DNA from: Ilyonectria destructans
Taxonomy: Eukaryota; Ascomycota; Sordariomycetes; Hypocreales; Nectriaceae
Assembly: GCA_020740775.1 (NCBI GenBank)
Contig: JAHEWK010000001.1
Span: 1,488,001-1,552,000 of the forward strand
Direction of reading: 5' to 3'
Length of the DNA: 64,000 nt
In this document: positions 12,074 through 23,446 of the stretch, in pieces
Layout: every line of letters begins with the position of its first letter
Position numbering within the stretch: the stretch's first letter is position 1
The notes under the pieces: model-generated
What the model was told of the DNA's origin: nothing
The model's input: only the letters and a program-made list of their open reading frames with translations
The model's database searches: none
Program-made: the position numbers and the translations under genes

Positions 12074-14664
12074 CTACTCATTCGCTAGCCCCGGGCTTGT
12101 CCTATTCGGTGGCTCATACCAGTTCTGATACGGATGGTTCGGCAAACGAAAGTCTGCGAAGCTCAACGGATTCACAAATGGATTGGCAACCCCTGGAGGT
12201 GTCAATACTCTCATTACCGCAGTTACCGGCGAGTCCGAGTTGGGCATTGGCATGATCGCAGGCGCGCGTACGGGCGGCGGCATCGCATGGCTACCAGCTA
12301 GTAGCTGGTCGTCAGGCTGGCTCGTCGATAATACCACCGGAAATCTTCCCCGTTCCCAGCCCCAGGCTCTTTTCAACTCGGGCTCGACTGAGCCAAGATG
12401 CCATCCGCCTTGGTTTTTGAATCTATCCAGAATTCCTAATACTTCTGCTTGTTCGTGAAACTCGGACAAGACAAGCGAGGCGATGGCCAAACATCGAATC
12501 GTCATTGGAATGACACCGCGGTCCTTGGTAGACGCCGCGATGCCGCAAACTTGGTGCGCATGGTGTAACTGCAAGTTTTTCATTCCTTCAGAATCAGCTA
12601 TCTGCTTGGAGGGGTGGCTCTGGCTGAGAATGCATTGCGCTGTGTGATAGAGCAAGCGGCCGAGAGTTGCCGCACTTTTAATCATCCTATAGCACATAAG
12701 TTAGGTGGAGCTATCTCTCTGGTCTGGAAAATTAAGTTACCAAATGTAAGGGAATGCTGAATCACCCGTAGGCTTCGATGGCTTTATATAGCCATACGGG
12801 TGCATCGCCCTCGGGCAGCGGTGGTTCCATCGATCACAAAGCCGCTTAAGCTCATGCCAGTGGCCCAATCGCTCTCTTAGCCAAAGTTGTTCATCCTGAG
12901 GAGAAATTTCCTCTAAGCCAGGGGCCGCTGCTCGAAAGTTGACGATCTTGGCAACGACAAATATGATCCTGCGCACAAAGACTTCGTCTGGCTCGATGGC
13001 CACCTGGTCTTCTCCCTCCTTGAAGAAACTAAGGTCCAGACCCCAGTCATCAGGGTTCCAAGTCGTCCGCCAGTTCTCTGAAAGGCATATCAACACCTCC
13101 ATGGTGATGTTTTGCCAGAAGCACGCAGCCCCGATTCCCGTACTCCTTGCATCCCATCGACACTCGAGGATCAAGGCACGGGCGCCGCCGATGTGCCGCA
13201 TGCGATGAGCCGGTTTCTCTGACATGATTTCGTATACGTTGAGAATCACCGCGGTTATCGCACACTCCGCCATGTTTCGGTCTGGGTTTTGAAGGCTACG
13301 CAGAAGTTGGGACGTTGCCGTGTTATAATAGAAGAGCGCCTTATCGTTTTCGTCTGGGGAGCTCAGAGAGAGGTGCTTCACGCCACAAGCGAGAAATGCG
13401 TTGAGGAGCATCGTCGATTTGAGGGCGTAGAAGGGAATAAGACGGCTGAAGTGTTTTTCTTTGTCGAATGAGTCCATCCACACCCACACCTCTTCGACAA
13501 AGACTTGCATGTACCCAATCTCTTCCGGAGTGCTAAGAAACTCGCGTCCGGGCGTCGTGGGGTTCTCACTCGGCAAGGTGTTGATGGGCAACTTCGTCTC
13601 GTTTGGCGCTGTGATGGTTGCTTGTGGAAGGATAGATGCCGCAGTCGATACATCACTCCTTCGACGGAAAGATGGTTTTCTCCTGACAGTCACGAGGTGT
13701 TGAAACGACGGTGCCCCATATGCGACGTTCGACTGACTTGAAGATGACGGAGTGGCGATGTTAGATGCATCGCTTGTCGTTCTCGAGTGTGAGCTACTAC
13801 CTAAAATAGCAGGGTTCTGATTGTTTGCCCAATACTCTTCCGAAGGTGAAGGCTTCAGACCATATTCGGCCAGTGTGCCAGAGGCCTTTGCGTCGTCCAA
13901 GTTGTCGAAAACGACCTGCGAGCTGAAGTTGTGCACCATGGACTGCCTCCCGTGTTTCGAATGGCGCCGCTCGTTCTGACCATCTCGATCAACTCCAAAA
14001 TCGCGAGGAAGTTCTCGTTCCGAGTCATACGGGGCATAGCGTCTGAGCCCGCCTCGGTACTCTGACGCAATTTCGCGAGACTCGTCATGGAATTGGACTA
14101 ATGAACTCGGAGTCAACACACCTGCAACTCATTTAGTAGTCAAAACAACGAACCTGCCCATTCTTCGGAAGTTGGCACACAGGTCAAGCTGTGCACGTTG
14201 ATGTCAAGGAAGTTAAGGCGTACTCCTCGTTTGCACGCGCGGCCACGTTTTCGACAGTTGAGACAGTCCGGCAGAGCCTCGTCGCACTTCAGGTGCCTGT
14301 CACGGCACGTCAGACAGCCGGTCCGCACCCGTTTGGCTTTAGGCGGGGGTGATCTTGATACAACTATTGCCTTTTGGGCGGTAGTTGAAGCAGTTGTTGG
14401 AGGAAACACGTCGGCCGGAGAAACAGGTGGCTGTTGATCCCACGGGGTCTGGATGACTGCCATGTTTTGCCGCTTAGACGGCGAGTCGTCCACGAAGTCA
14501 TTCTGAACGGGCAAATCTGCGACGAAATATTGCGGCGGTGGGTGGTCGTTCCAATTTTGTGAGAATGTCGGTGTCTGCTGGCTCCGAAGCTCGTCATGAT
14601 GCATCACCGCACCGAGGCTAACACCAGGTACGATGATGCTCTCTGGGACTTGGTACTCGGCCAC
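12074..14664 (-). CDS. Zn2Cys6 transcription factor with Fungal_trans_2-type domain
   Basis: Three exons on the minus strand, 14664-14154, 14121-12741 and 12686-12074, give about 834 residues; introns are 32 and 54 bases. The zinc cluster is at residues 117-144 ([14 protein letters not shown], then [11 protein letters not shown]) with C-x2-C-x6-C-x6-C-x2-C-x6-C spacing, unusually far from the N-terminus behind a Pro/Gln-rich segment. It is followed by [10 protein letters not shown], a segment common in this subfamily. The middle region is Ser-rich. The regulatory half contains [20 protein letters not shown] and [16 protein letters not shown], the pattern of the Upc2-like fungal_trans_2 domain (PF11951). 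The first intron is very short, but its donor GTTCGT and acceptor TTGCAG keep the frame. Nuclear; targets unknown. Confidence 0.87.
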
Positions 14665-16311
14665 CGTCGTCGGCCTGGCCCTCGTTCAAGGTGGCCAGGT
14701 GTATACAGATATAAGGGAGAATATCGAGGTCTGGCGAGTGGATCGGCGAGGGAGATGATTATACCCGGAAAAGTGCTTCACTTTGCGGTGCTCGTGGGCG
14801 CCACGCGATGAACGCGATCTCGGCCCGCCACATCTAAGACCTTCGAGTCCACACATCGTAGATTGCGGCGGCATCTGGACAAGCAGGATGACCTCGCAGG
14901 CTGAAGCTCCACCGCCAAACTTGGCAGCACAGGCGATAGGGCCAACAGCCACAAGAGAATGAACCGGGGCGTCAAAGACACCGTCATCACCTCCAATAGC
15001 CGAGCCTCATCAATCGTCCAGGCCAGCCATTCTGGATCGGGAGCTGCGTGTGCCGAAAATCCTGTCTCATCTGCAACCGAATCCTGGCGTGTGTGTGTGC
15101 GTGCGTGCGCCAATATGTCTCTCATGTCTGTACGCCGGTCGACAAAGCCTCCGCTGTGATTCGAGAGGCAGTTCCCACACGCACACGCGGACAGCCGTGG
15201 CGCTGGGAATTGTCTCTGCCTCAAGTCTGGGCGTTACGGAAGTGCAGCGGAGACGAGAACCAATCCACATGGCCAATAAATATGAATCACTCGGGCCGGG
15301 ATCACAGAGGGACGCAAAGGCTACTTCCAGCTCCGCGTGCTGTGTCCGGGTGGGTTATGCAGCCTGATCGATGCACGACATCTGTGGCGAGCTGAGTAGG
15401 CTGCGTGTCATCTTCAACCCGATCCTCGAGTCCTTGTCGAGCGGGCTTTCGTTCGTATTCCATCAATATCCGCGTCATCGGCGTCGTCTATTGTCGATAA
15501 CGGCGTCAAATCCTCGTATTGCTTGGCTATTGAAGGCGTCTGGCGTTGTGCACAAACTCGGCTGAGCCCAAACATATCCTGTCACTGTGCAGAGTACATT
15601 TGCGTTATTCCCGGAACTAAATCGTTCCCGGGGGTACACAATCTCTGGAGCACAGTAGATCCTTTCGCCAGCATGCTCTATCCTCAGCTTAAACATTTCG
15701 GTTTCATAGGTCGCCCTGTCGGTTATGTATTTGTTCCACAGCCTTGGTCACATTGCACGCTGTCATAAAACACGCCATCTAAGGATAACAGGAATAGAGT
15801 ATTACAATCTTAGTCTAAATTGGTGCTACTTTAAGGGCCCCGTCAGGTTACCTAAAGGTGACGGATGGGCTGATTACGAAGTCTTCCAATTGGACATCGA
15901 CGATTCGCCTGCTCTGCCAATTTCCTAACATTGCGCCCCTAAACATTTCCTTGTCTATACTCTTCACACTAATCCAGTTTCAATGCTGCAAGAGTAGGTA
16001 CAGTAGGAATTGAGCATCTAGTATAGAGTTTTCCTCAGGACAAATGATCAAGAGTGGAAGATAGATTCAAGAAGGATAGATGGACAAAATCTCATAGCGT
16101 GAGACATCTCATTATTTCCGTGCATCCATCATTAGGTTCTATCCATTCATTTATATGTGTCTTCAATATGTCCAAATCAGATATCTGGGTTGCAGCCACT
16201 TCACATCCAGTAGAACGATCATTTGGCGTCCTCAAAGACCAGAGGTCTGTAGTACATCCGATCCCATGGTTCTCGGCTGATTAAGGCTGATATTATATAC
16301 AGCGAAAACTC
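14665..16311. other. Gene-free region with a GT/GC microsatellite
   Basis: No gene is supported. A (GT)n/(GC)n tract lies at about 15088-15110. The left side is the promoter of the minus-strand zinc-cluster gene. Confidence 0.5.
15088..15110. repeat. GT/GTGC microsatellite
   Basis: Five GT units pass into GTGC units, 23 bases in all. This is a simple repeat in non-coding DNA. Confidence 0.8.
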
Positions 16312-17641
16312 TTAGGCACACGCATCCACAACATACATCTTCTTCTCAAAACAGTCAGGGGTAGTCTTGCTAAACTCTTCTCCTAAAACCATGGGCGTCG
16401 CAAACCACTCCCAGTAAATAGGGCAAGTCTGCCAAACGTGGATATCCCAGGGGGCTTCCGCAACGTTGCACTGGAGCTCTCTCTCATTGCCGACCTGGAC
16501 GACGGCGCACTTGATGTAGCGGAACTCACGTAGGTCGATCCACGCCTTCGTGTTCCAGTACATCATCTGGAAATTGTTGAAATAGTCGGTGTTGAGGTAC
16601 CGCCCCTTCCGCACCTCGCGCAGGTAGCCTGTGCCCGGTTCGATGGTGACGAGAACCGCGCGGCTCTTGGAGGCTTCGGCCATGAGGACGGCGTCGCCGG
16701 TCTGACCTCGATAATTGGAACTGCTCATCAAGGCGAGGTAGTTGTTGTCCCATTGATCCGTGCTGCTGCGGTCGGCGTCCCGCATCTACACGAAGAAGGT
16801 TGGCTGTGCCTCGGTGCCGCAATTTGTCGGCTTGCTAAAAGTCCTGGTGTGAACCACGCTTATGGTCGAGTAGTCATGATTCGTGTCTGTGGACTATGAT
16901 TTCAGGGTAAGCCTTGTTAGCAGAAGACCAAGCCTTAGGGATTAGATTGGGTGAAAGGAGTGGAGAAGAGAGGAGAAGGCATACCGTCAACCACGTGGAG
17001 TCCGAGGCCACGGTATACGTGGCTGTGGCTGTCTCTTCAATGGCGAAATAGCTAGTTGTGGTTGTCGACGTCGGTTTCTTCACAAGGCAGCTGCAGGCCT
17101 CGCTCACGATGCTCGGGGAGAACCCTAGTACACGTCCACGGGAGTCGGGCTTGAGCTTTTTGGGAAGGGCACGTTCTTGGATATCTCGGCGCAGGTCTTC
17201 CGCGTCGGCTTCCGCATCGTCGTTGGCCGGGGCTTGGGTGATCTGAGACGAGGCGGCGGTCGGATTGAGCGCTGGGGCGGCGCTCGCCGCAACTTCACGC
17301 TTCTCGACGCCTTCATAAACGCCAAGGGTGCGAATAATAGTCGTGGTGGCCGAGATTGTCGTGGTGGTAAAGGTCAAATAGGTGTCGATGCCCTCGGTGA
17401 CGAACTCATCCACCACGCTAGTCCAAGTGAAGGTCTCGACAACGGTCTTGGTCTTCTTTTTGTAGTGCAGGTATGACGAACAGAAGGTCTTGATCTGGTT
17501 GCCGGCCACGGACTTGGCTGATTTAACCAGCGACTTGACCTTGGGGTTGGAGCAGTCGATCTTGCGCTTGACGAGCTCGTTGGCCGAGACCAGCGGCTGA
17601 AGGGCCAGCAACGGGAAAACGAGCGACTGGAGTAACACCAT
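16312..17641 (-). CDS. Secreted fungal protein of unknown function, with an apparent in-frame TAG
   Basis: The N-terminus MVLLQSLVFPLLALQPLVSA is a good signal peptide, followed by a Kex2-like KR (ELVKRKIDC). An in-frame ATG at 17689 would add 16 residues ahead of the signal. The next part has Thr-rich segments (TFTTTTISATTTI) and a short ACSCLVKKP cysteine motif, like many secreted ascomycete proteins with extracellular C-terminal domains. Exon 1 ends at 16985. With acceptor at 16894, exon 2 (16893-16312) stays in frame through PTNCGTEAQPTFFV, then hits TAG at 16786-16788, and resumes immediately as MRDADRSSTDQWDNNYLAL to a natural end at YVVDACA. The alternative is one 199-base intron (16786-16984) ending in GTGTAG, which removes the stop and 35 codons and also stays in frame. 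Function is not recognised. Confidence 0.6.
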
Positions 17642-17689
17642 GTTGGCGAGGCTACGTCGCGCGGCTACTATGTTTGCTACAGTCGACAA

Positions 17690-18708
17690 AAGACAATCAA
17701 TTCGAGGCCCGAGACTTCGGAACGGCTCTCTTTACATAGGTAGTACGGGCCGGTCTCGCATCGTTTAATGAGCGCGACTGCGATTAAACTAAAGGCTTCA
17801 CGCCACCCAGCCTCTAACAGCCCGACTGCACGATGCGCTGCCACATGGATGCAAAACTTCAGCCGCTGGCCGCTAAATTCTGGCTTCGCTGAGTAGGGAG
17901 GGTGGAGGAGAATGCCCGTTGGTCACGGCCTCGCTTCTGGGTGAGGAAATCCAGCCTCCAAGATCCCCGGCGCGGTCCAGCGTGTCTAGACTCTCGTGGG
18001 CGTTTCCTAGCGCTCTGCTAGCGAGTAAGCCTATGCGGTCGGGATCAAGGAGGAAATCACTTGCTCGCCGCCCAACAGTCTCAGACAAGAACAGGAGGCC
18101 GCGACAATCGAGACCAAGCCGAGCTGAAGTGAGAAACATCAGGATGCTGTTGGGCTCAGCATTGAGACATGCATCGGAATCTCCGCCCCAAATCTGAGCT
18201 CAGGGAGGATGTCGCAACAAGCTGCGCACTCTTTGTTTGAGTCATGACTTCTGTCCAAACCATAAAATCTCCCATCGAAGCCATGAAACACGCACATCTC
18301 GACGCCGGCATTTAAGCTTAAATTCGATCTGTGCCTCGTTTTGTGCCGCTGACGCTGGCCGTTTTCCAGCTGATTTTCAGCTGAAAGACTCGGTCACCTG
18401 ACTCAAGCTGGGTCGGTGAACCATGGCGCTAAACCGAGGATGGAAACACGACCAAGAGCGCCAGCTTCGCTATCACGGGCTGCCTTGACAAACCCATCAC
18501 CACCAGCCCATGACAAAAAAACTGTCGAGCAGGTTGCCGCGAGGAATCCTAAATACGTCGGCCAATCCCTTCTTAAGATCAAAATCCATTCAGGGTCCCA
18601 AAGCTCTCACGGGCTGTGGCAAAATGCCCTCACCGTAGAATTCAGCAATCCTCTCCGGGCGCCCGTTCCTAAATCGCAGTGACAGAAACACCAACAAACA
18701 ATCTAAAA
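17690..18708. other. Divergent intergenic region
   Basis: Separates the secreted-protein gene (minus) from the Asa1 gene (plus) and should contain both promoters. I see no coding sequence and no clear repeat. Confidence 0.5.
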
Positions 18709-20168
18709 ATGGCCGATTCCGCGCCATCACCAAAGGCCATTCTCCGCGGCCACAAGGCTCAAGTGCACGCGGCAACGTTCATCAGAGGCAACAGCCGCCT
18801 AGTCACCGGCGATGCGGAGGGCTATGTCGTCGTGTGGGACCTCACCATCATGAGGCCCAGGGCTGTCTGGCGGGCGCATGAGAGTGCAATTCTCGGAGTC
18901 CAAGGTTGGGGCTGTGACAAGATCATATCGTAAGAGGAATTTAGTCATTTTACTACCCCCATGTCTAGATACTAACTACCTGTAGTCATGGCCGCGACCA
19001 CAAGCTCATCATCTGGAAACTCGGCCTCGATGACGAGGAGAACCTCAGCAGGACCCTGCCCGTCGAGGACGTGCCGACGCCGCGGACCCAACCCTGGATT
19101 CTTCACCTGCTTGAAGTCAACACGATGAACTTTTGCTCCTTTGCGGCCAGTTCAAGTAGCCCAGGCCATATGGATGACTCGTCCGAAATCCTCATCGCTG
19201 TGCCCAACACCCTTGCGTCCGAGGCTGTAGGTGACGATTTCAGAGAGACCCCTAGCTCCGTCACTAATATTTACGAATAGATCGACATTTACTCCTTGCC
19301 CTCTCAAACTCGAATTCATACCATCAGGCCGGGAGAGAAAAATGGAATGGCCATGTGCCTCTCCCTCTTCCATCTGCAGGACGCCGTGACCCTCGTCGCC
19401 GCCTTCGAAAACGGATATGCGTCGGTTCACCGTCTCAACGCAGATGGGGAATGGATCACAACATATCGCTCTCAAGCTCACTCACAGCCAATTTTATCAC
19501 TGGACGTCGATCCGGAACGCGCTTTCTTCCTTTCGTCCTCGGCGGATTCCCTCATCGCCAAGCATCCCATCCCGACTAGCCGCCAAGAAACCATCACTAT
19601 CCCACAAAGCAACGCAAGAGTGGTTGAGATAATTGACGAGGAGCCAACCCAGCCTCAGTCCCTTTTATCTGCCGGGCTGAAGCAAGCATCCTCGCACAGC
19701 GGCCAAGCTGCGCCTCGGGTGTTGAAGGAGTGGGAAGACCCTCTCAAGGTCGTCAACACAAAGCACTCGGGCCAACAGAGTCTCAAGATGCGATCCGACG
19801 GCCGGATATTTGCCACCGCTGGTTGGGACTCCAAGGTGAGAGTGTACTCTGCCAAAACCATGAAGGAGTTGGCAGTCCTCAAGTGGCATCAGGTGGGATG
19901 TTACGCCGTTGCCTTCTCGGATCTCACTGCATCGAACGATCTCTCCAGCCCCGCGTCATCTACAATCCAAGATGCTTCGCGTTCGGAACTCCCACAGCAA
20001 CCTACATCCTCGGATACATCGGGAATGGGCATTACTCTCCGAAGCGCCGGGACACTGGTCAAAAGCACCACAAGTGTCAAGGATCGGCGCATCGCCCAAG
20101 CAAAGACAACGCACTGGGTCGCGGCAGGAGCCAAGGATGGCAAGGTCAGCTTATGGGACATATATTGA
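18709..20168 (+). CDS. ASA1: ASTRA-associated protein 1 (WD40)
   Basis: Exons 18709-18929, 18986-19226 and 19281-20168 join in frame to about 449 residues. The N-terminus carries a clear WD repeat ([18 protein letters not shown], then GYVVVWDL) and a second one ([20 protein letters not shown]). The last repeats are [20 protein letters not shown] and a C-terminal [13 protein letters not shown]. The LDDEE insertion after the second blade and the short C-terminus ending at the last WD strand match fungal Asa1, a component of the ASTRA complex. ASTRA works with Tel2-Tti1-Tti2 to stabilise PIKK-family kinases and is linked to telomeric chromatin. A Ser/Thr-rich loop ([13 protein letters not shown]) precedes the last blade. 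The start ATG has an A-rich context (CTAAAAATGG). Confidence 0.88.
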
Positions 20169-20589
20169 GCCTAATAATTGGGAGTGGTGAATCCCTGCTA
20201 GTTATGCTTACGGTGTGTTGTTTAGAAATACGACAGGAGGAGGACCGTCATGCCACGGGGTCCCTGGACATGTGGGTGAGAAGCTTGTCAGTTGCCCGTT
20301 TGGGAACTCGCCGGTGTTCCACAACTCCGCAAATAAAAAACAAGGGGGTTCAAATGAAACCTTTCTACATAGTATCATGTCAAGTCGAGGGACGGAATCC
20401 AGAATACGGGATCAAAGCAACGTGGATGTTGGTCGGCCATTCCAGCACCATCGAGGGTAGACTACTTCGGTGTCTTATAAATACAATATCAAGTACAACC
20501 AAACGTCCGTCAAGGAACCCCGAAATTACCACTATCAGACCCAATATTAGCATCAACTCCTCATAGTTTCATCATCCTGGATCCGAAAC
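20169..20589. other. Convergent intergenic region
   Basis: 3' flanks of the Asa1 gene (plus) and the following minus-strand gene. No gene is supported. Confidence 0.45.
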
Positions 20590-21466
20590 TTACCTTCTCA
20601 ACCCGCTTAATTCCCCATTCCTCTTCCCGAGTATCCGTTTCGCTGCAAGGCCCAGTCGTCAGCAATCAGCACACCCATCTCACTCCCGCCCTCGGCCTGC
20701 TGACAGGAGCGAGCGGGTCGAACAAGCACTCACTGTCTTCCCAGCGGTTCGACCGGTAGTTCCCCTTGGCCAGCTCCCACCACACCCTCAGCACCCAGGC
20801 GGCCACCAGCGCATCCCGCAAGGCCGCGCCCATCTCCGCCGTCACCACCAGGCTCATTAGCTCGTCCGTCTCGACCTCCCGCGCCAGCAAGCGCCCCTCG
20901 GCGTCGCTCCATTCGAAGCCCACCGCCCGGTCTCGGGACGGGGCCGCCGTGAACATCGTCTCCCGCGCCTCGTGCCGCCGGTCCGCGCCCCGCACAGCCC
21001 GGTGCACCCGGTATCCCTTACCCTTACCCTTTCCCATGCTCGCGAGCAGCCCGCTCTTGGGGCGGAATGTCGTTATCCCCAGGGAGCATAGTGCGCGGCG
21101 CGAGGTCGACTCGGCGTGGTACTCAAAGGTGGGAAACTCGCCAGCGGTTGGGTGTCTCAGGTCAAACAAATGCCGATTGCGAGTCTGCACTTTGGGCGTG
21201 CCATTGTGGTCTCTGATAGTTTGATCAACCCGCTCAACCTTCACGGTGCGGTCTGTATCTCTCAGGAACCCAACCGAGTGTGAGAACTCATACAGCGGCG
21301 GCGCTTCCGGGTCATTTGAGTGCACGAAACGGCCAGTAATATACAGGGTAGCCGGGCCGAGGATTTGGTTCTCGACGGTGACTTCAGTGTTAGCAGAATC
21401 GCCGTAGGACGGTAGGTCTGCTTCTTGTATTTCATGCTCGGCCATTTTGTGGTTGTTTTCCGTCAC
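20590..21466 (-). CDS. Conserved-looking hypothetical protein
   Basis: I do not recognise this protein. Exon 1 runs 21466-20734. A donor GTGAGT and an acceptor CTTGCAG, with GCTGACG upstream, define a 91-base intron to exon 2 (20642-20590), giving about 261 residues ending GELSGLRR. If the intron is retained, the frame stays open to 20666 and gives 266 residues ending RAGVRWVC. The N-terminal half is beta-rich (ATLYITGRFVHSNDPEAPPL, then YEFSHSVGFLRDTDRTVKVE) and the C-terminal half is helical (MSLVVTAEMGAALRDALVAA). No signal peptide or membrane anchor is apparent. A second Met seven residues in (MAEHEIQ) is an alternative start. Confidence 0.65.
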
Positions 21467-21753
21467 TGGGAAACTTTGCGAAAAGAAAGCGTTGCGGTGT
21501 AAGGCTGTAAGTTACAGTGTCGCGTGCCGTCACGATTCCGGCGTCAATGACTTAACTTATGACGTCGGGGAATCCGGCCGTCAGCCGGCCAACGCACACC
21601 AGACACGCAGACAGCTGAGCCACATGAAACAATAATTCCAATTAACTTTTGTGCTACGAATGGTTCTTTATTCGATCTTATTGACATTCCCCAATGCTGT
21701 ATACGCCTAGCGCCGAGTCCACTGCGAAAAAGCCTCACCAGAGGCACCACCCA

Positions 21754-23446
21754 TTAAATGCGAGCCCCCAGGTTGACATGCACCGCCTTGATGTTGCTAT
21801 ACGCCTCGAGCCCTGCCTCGCCCAGCTCTCGTCCAATGCCGCTCTGCTTGACTCCGCCAAAGGGAACGCCGGGCTCGCAGTCCTGGCTGCTGTTGATCCA
21901 GACCATGCCAGCCTGGATCTCGGCCGCAACTCGATGCGCACGCTCAATGTCCTTGGTGAAGACGGCTGCGCCCAGGCCGTATGCGGAATCGTTGGCGAAG
22001 CCCAGAGCTTCGGCCTCAGAGCTGAAGCGGCTGATGACCACGACCGGCCCGAAAATCTCTTCTTGGAAGACGCGCATCGTGTCCTTGACCTCGCCAAAGA
22101 CGGTAGGCTCGACAAAGAAACCCTTGCCGCTGACATCCTTGGGCTTGCCGCCAGCGAGAAGCTTGGCGCCCTCTGCCTTTCCAATCTCGATGTATTCTAG
22201 AATCTTGTCGAACTGCATCTTGGAAACCTGGGGTCCCTGGTACGTGTCGGGATCCCACTGATCGCCAACCTTGCTGACTGTCCTGGTCGTCTCGAGGAAG
22301 CGGGCGACAAAGTCATCGTAGACACTGTCTTCCACGAGGATTCGAGAGGTGGCGGTGCAAATCTGACCCTGGTTGGACATGATGCCCATGTGAGACCACC
22401 TGGCAGCCTGATCGAGGTCGCTATCGGCGAAGACTAGGAGAGGAGACTTGCCTCCCGTCTCCAACGTGATGTTCTTGAGGGTTGCCGCAGCCATCTTCAT
22501 GATTTGAGTGCCCGTCGCAGTAGACCCAGTAAACGCCACCTTGTCGACCAGCGGGTGCTCTACCAAAGCCGATCCTGCCTCCCGGCCGTAGCCATTGATG
22601 ACGTTGAAAACGCCAGGAGGAAACCCGACCTCCTTGACCGCAGCGGCGAGGAGGAGGATGCTGAGAGGCGTTTGCTCGGCGGCCTTCAGAACAATTGTGT
22701 TTCCGCACGCCAGAGCCGGGCCAATCTTCCAGCTCGCCATCGAAAGGGGAAAGTTCCAGGGAATGATTTGTCCTACAACACCAATGGGCTGGCGAATGGT
22801 ATAAGCGAGTTTCTGAGGGTTTGCTGTGACAGTCTGGCCGTGGGTCTTGTCGGCCCAACCAGCATAGTAGCGGATGACGTTGACGACCTCAGGGAGGTCC
22901 AGGGTGATGGCATCAGCAAAAGTCTTGCCTGTGGGAAAGAGTTAGAACGATCTCGCGTATATGAGCAATTCGCTAAGAAGGGTACCATTGTCCCAAGCCT
23001 CAGACGTAGCAAAAATCTCCTGCTGTTGCTCAATGCGCTCGGCAAGCTTGTACATCAACAGGCCCCTCCGCGCAGCAGGCATTTGCTTCCATTCTGGGTT
23101 TGTGAGGGCGGCGTGCGCAGCGCGGACAGCCTTGTCTACATCATCAGCATTGGCTGCGTGAACTGCAGCAATCTCCTTTTCAGTGCTGTAAAGGGTGGTG
23201 TAAGTTAGCGACGCATGCTAGAAACAGGCTGGGAGGGTGTGGAGCCACTGACGCTGGATCAATGGAGGCGATGGTCTGGCCCGAGGAGGAGGGGACGAAT
23301 TCGTTGTTAATGAAGAGCCCGGTGGGTTGGGCGTACTTGACGCCGTTGGGCGCCTCAAGGTTGACGAATAGTCCGGCCATGTTCAAATCCGGGAGTTTGG
23401 AGGCGATGTTTCGGTAGAGGGCTACAGTAGGACGAAAAGCGAACAT
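21754..23446 (-). CDS. NAD(P)-dependent aldehyde dehydrogenase
   Basis: Exons 23446-23253, 23185-22986 and 22928-21754 give about 522 residues. This class I/II-type ALDH oxidises aldehydes such as acetaldehyde to carboxylic acids. Key features are the PWNFPLSMASWKIGPALACG cofactor region, VAFTGSTATG, the general-base Glu (about residue 288) in LETGGKSP, the catalytic Cys (about 322) in SNQGQICTATSRI, EEIFGPVVVISRF, and the C-terminal PFGGVKQSGIGRELG. Length is slightly above the roughly 500 usual for this family because of an N-terminal MFAFRPTVALYRNIASKLPD ahead of a second in-frame Met (MAGLFVNLEAPNG). The longer form is basic and could be a mitochondrial leader, while the shorter form resembles cytosolic ALDHs. 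The first intron has a GTCAGT donor. Confidence 0.95.
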
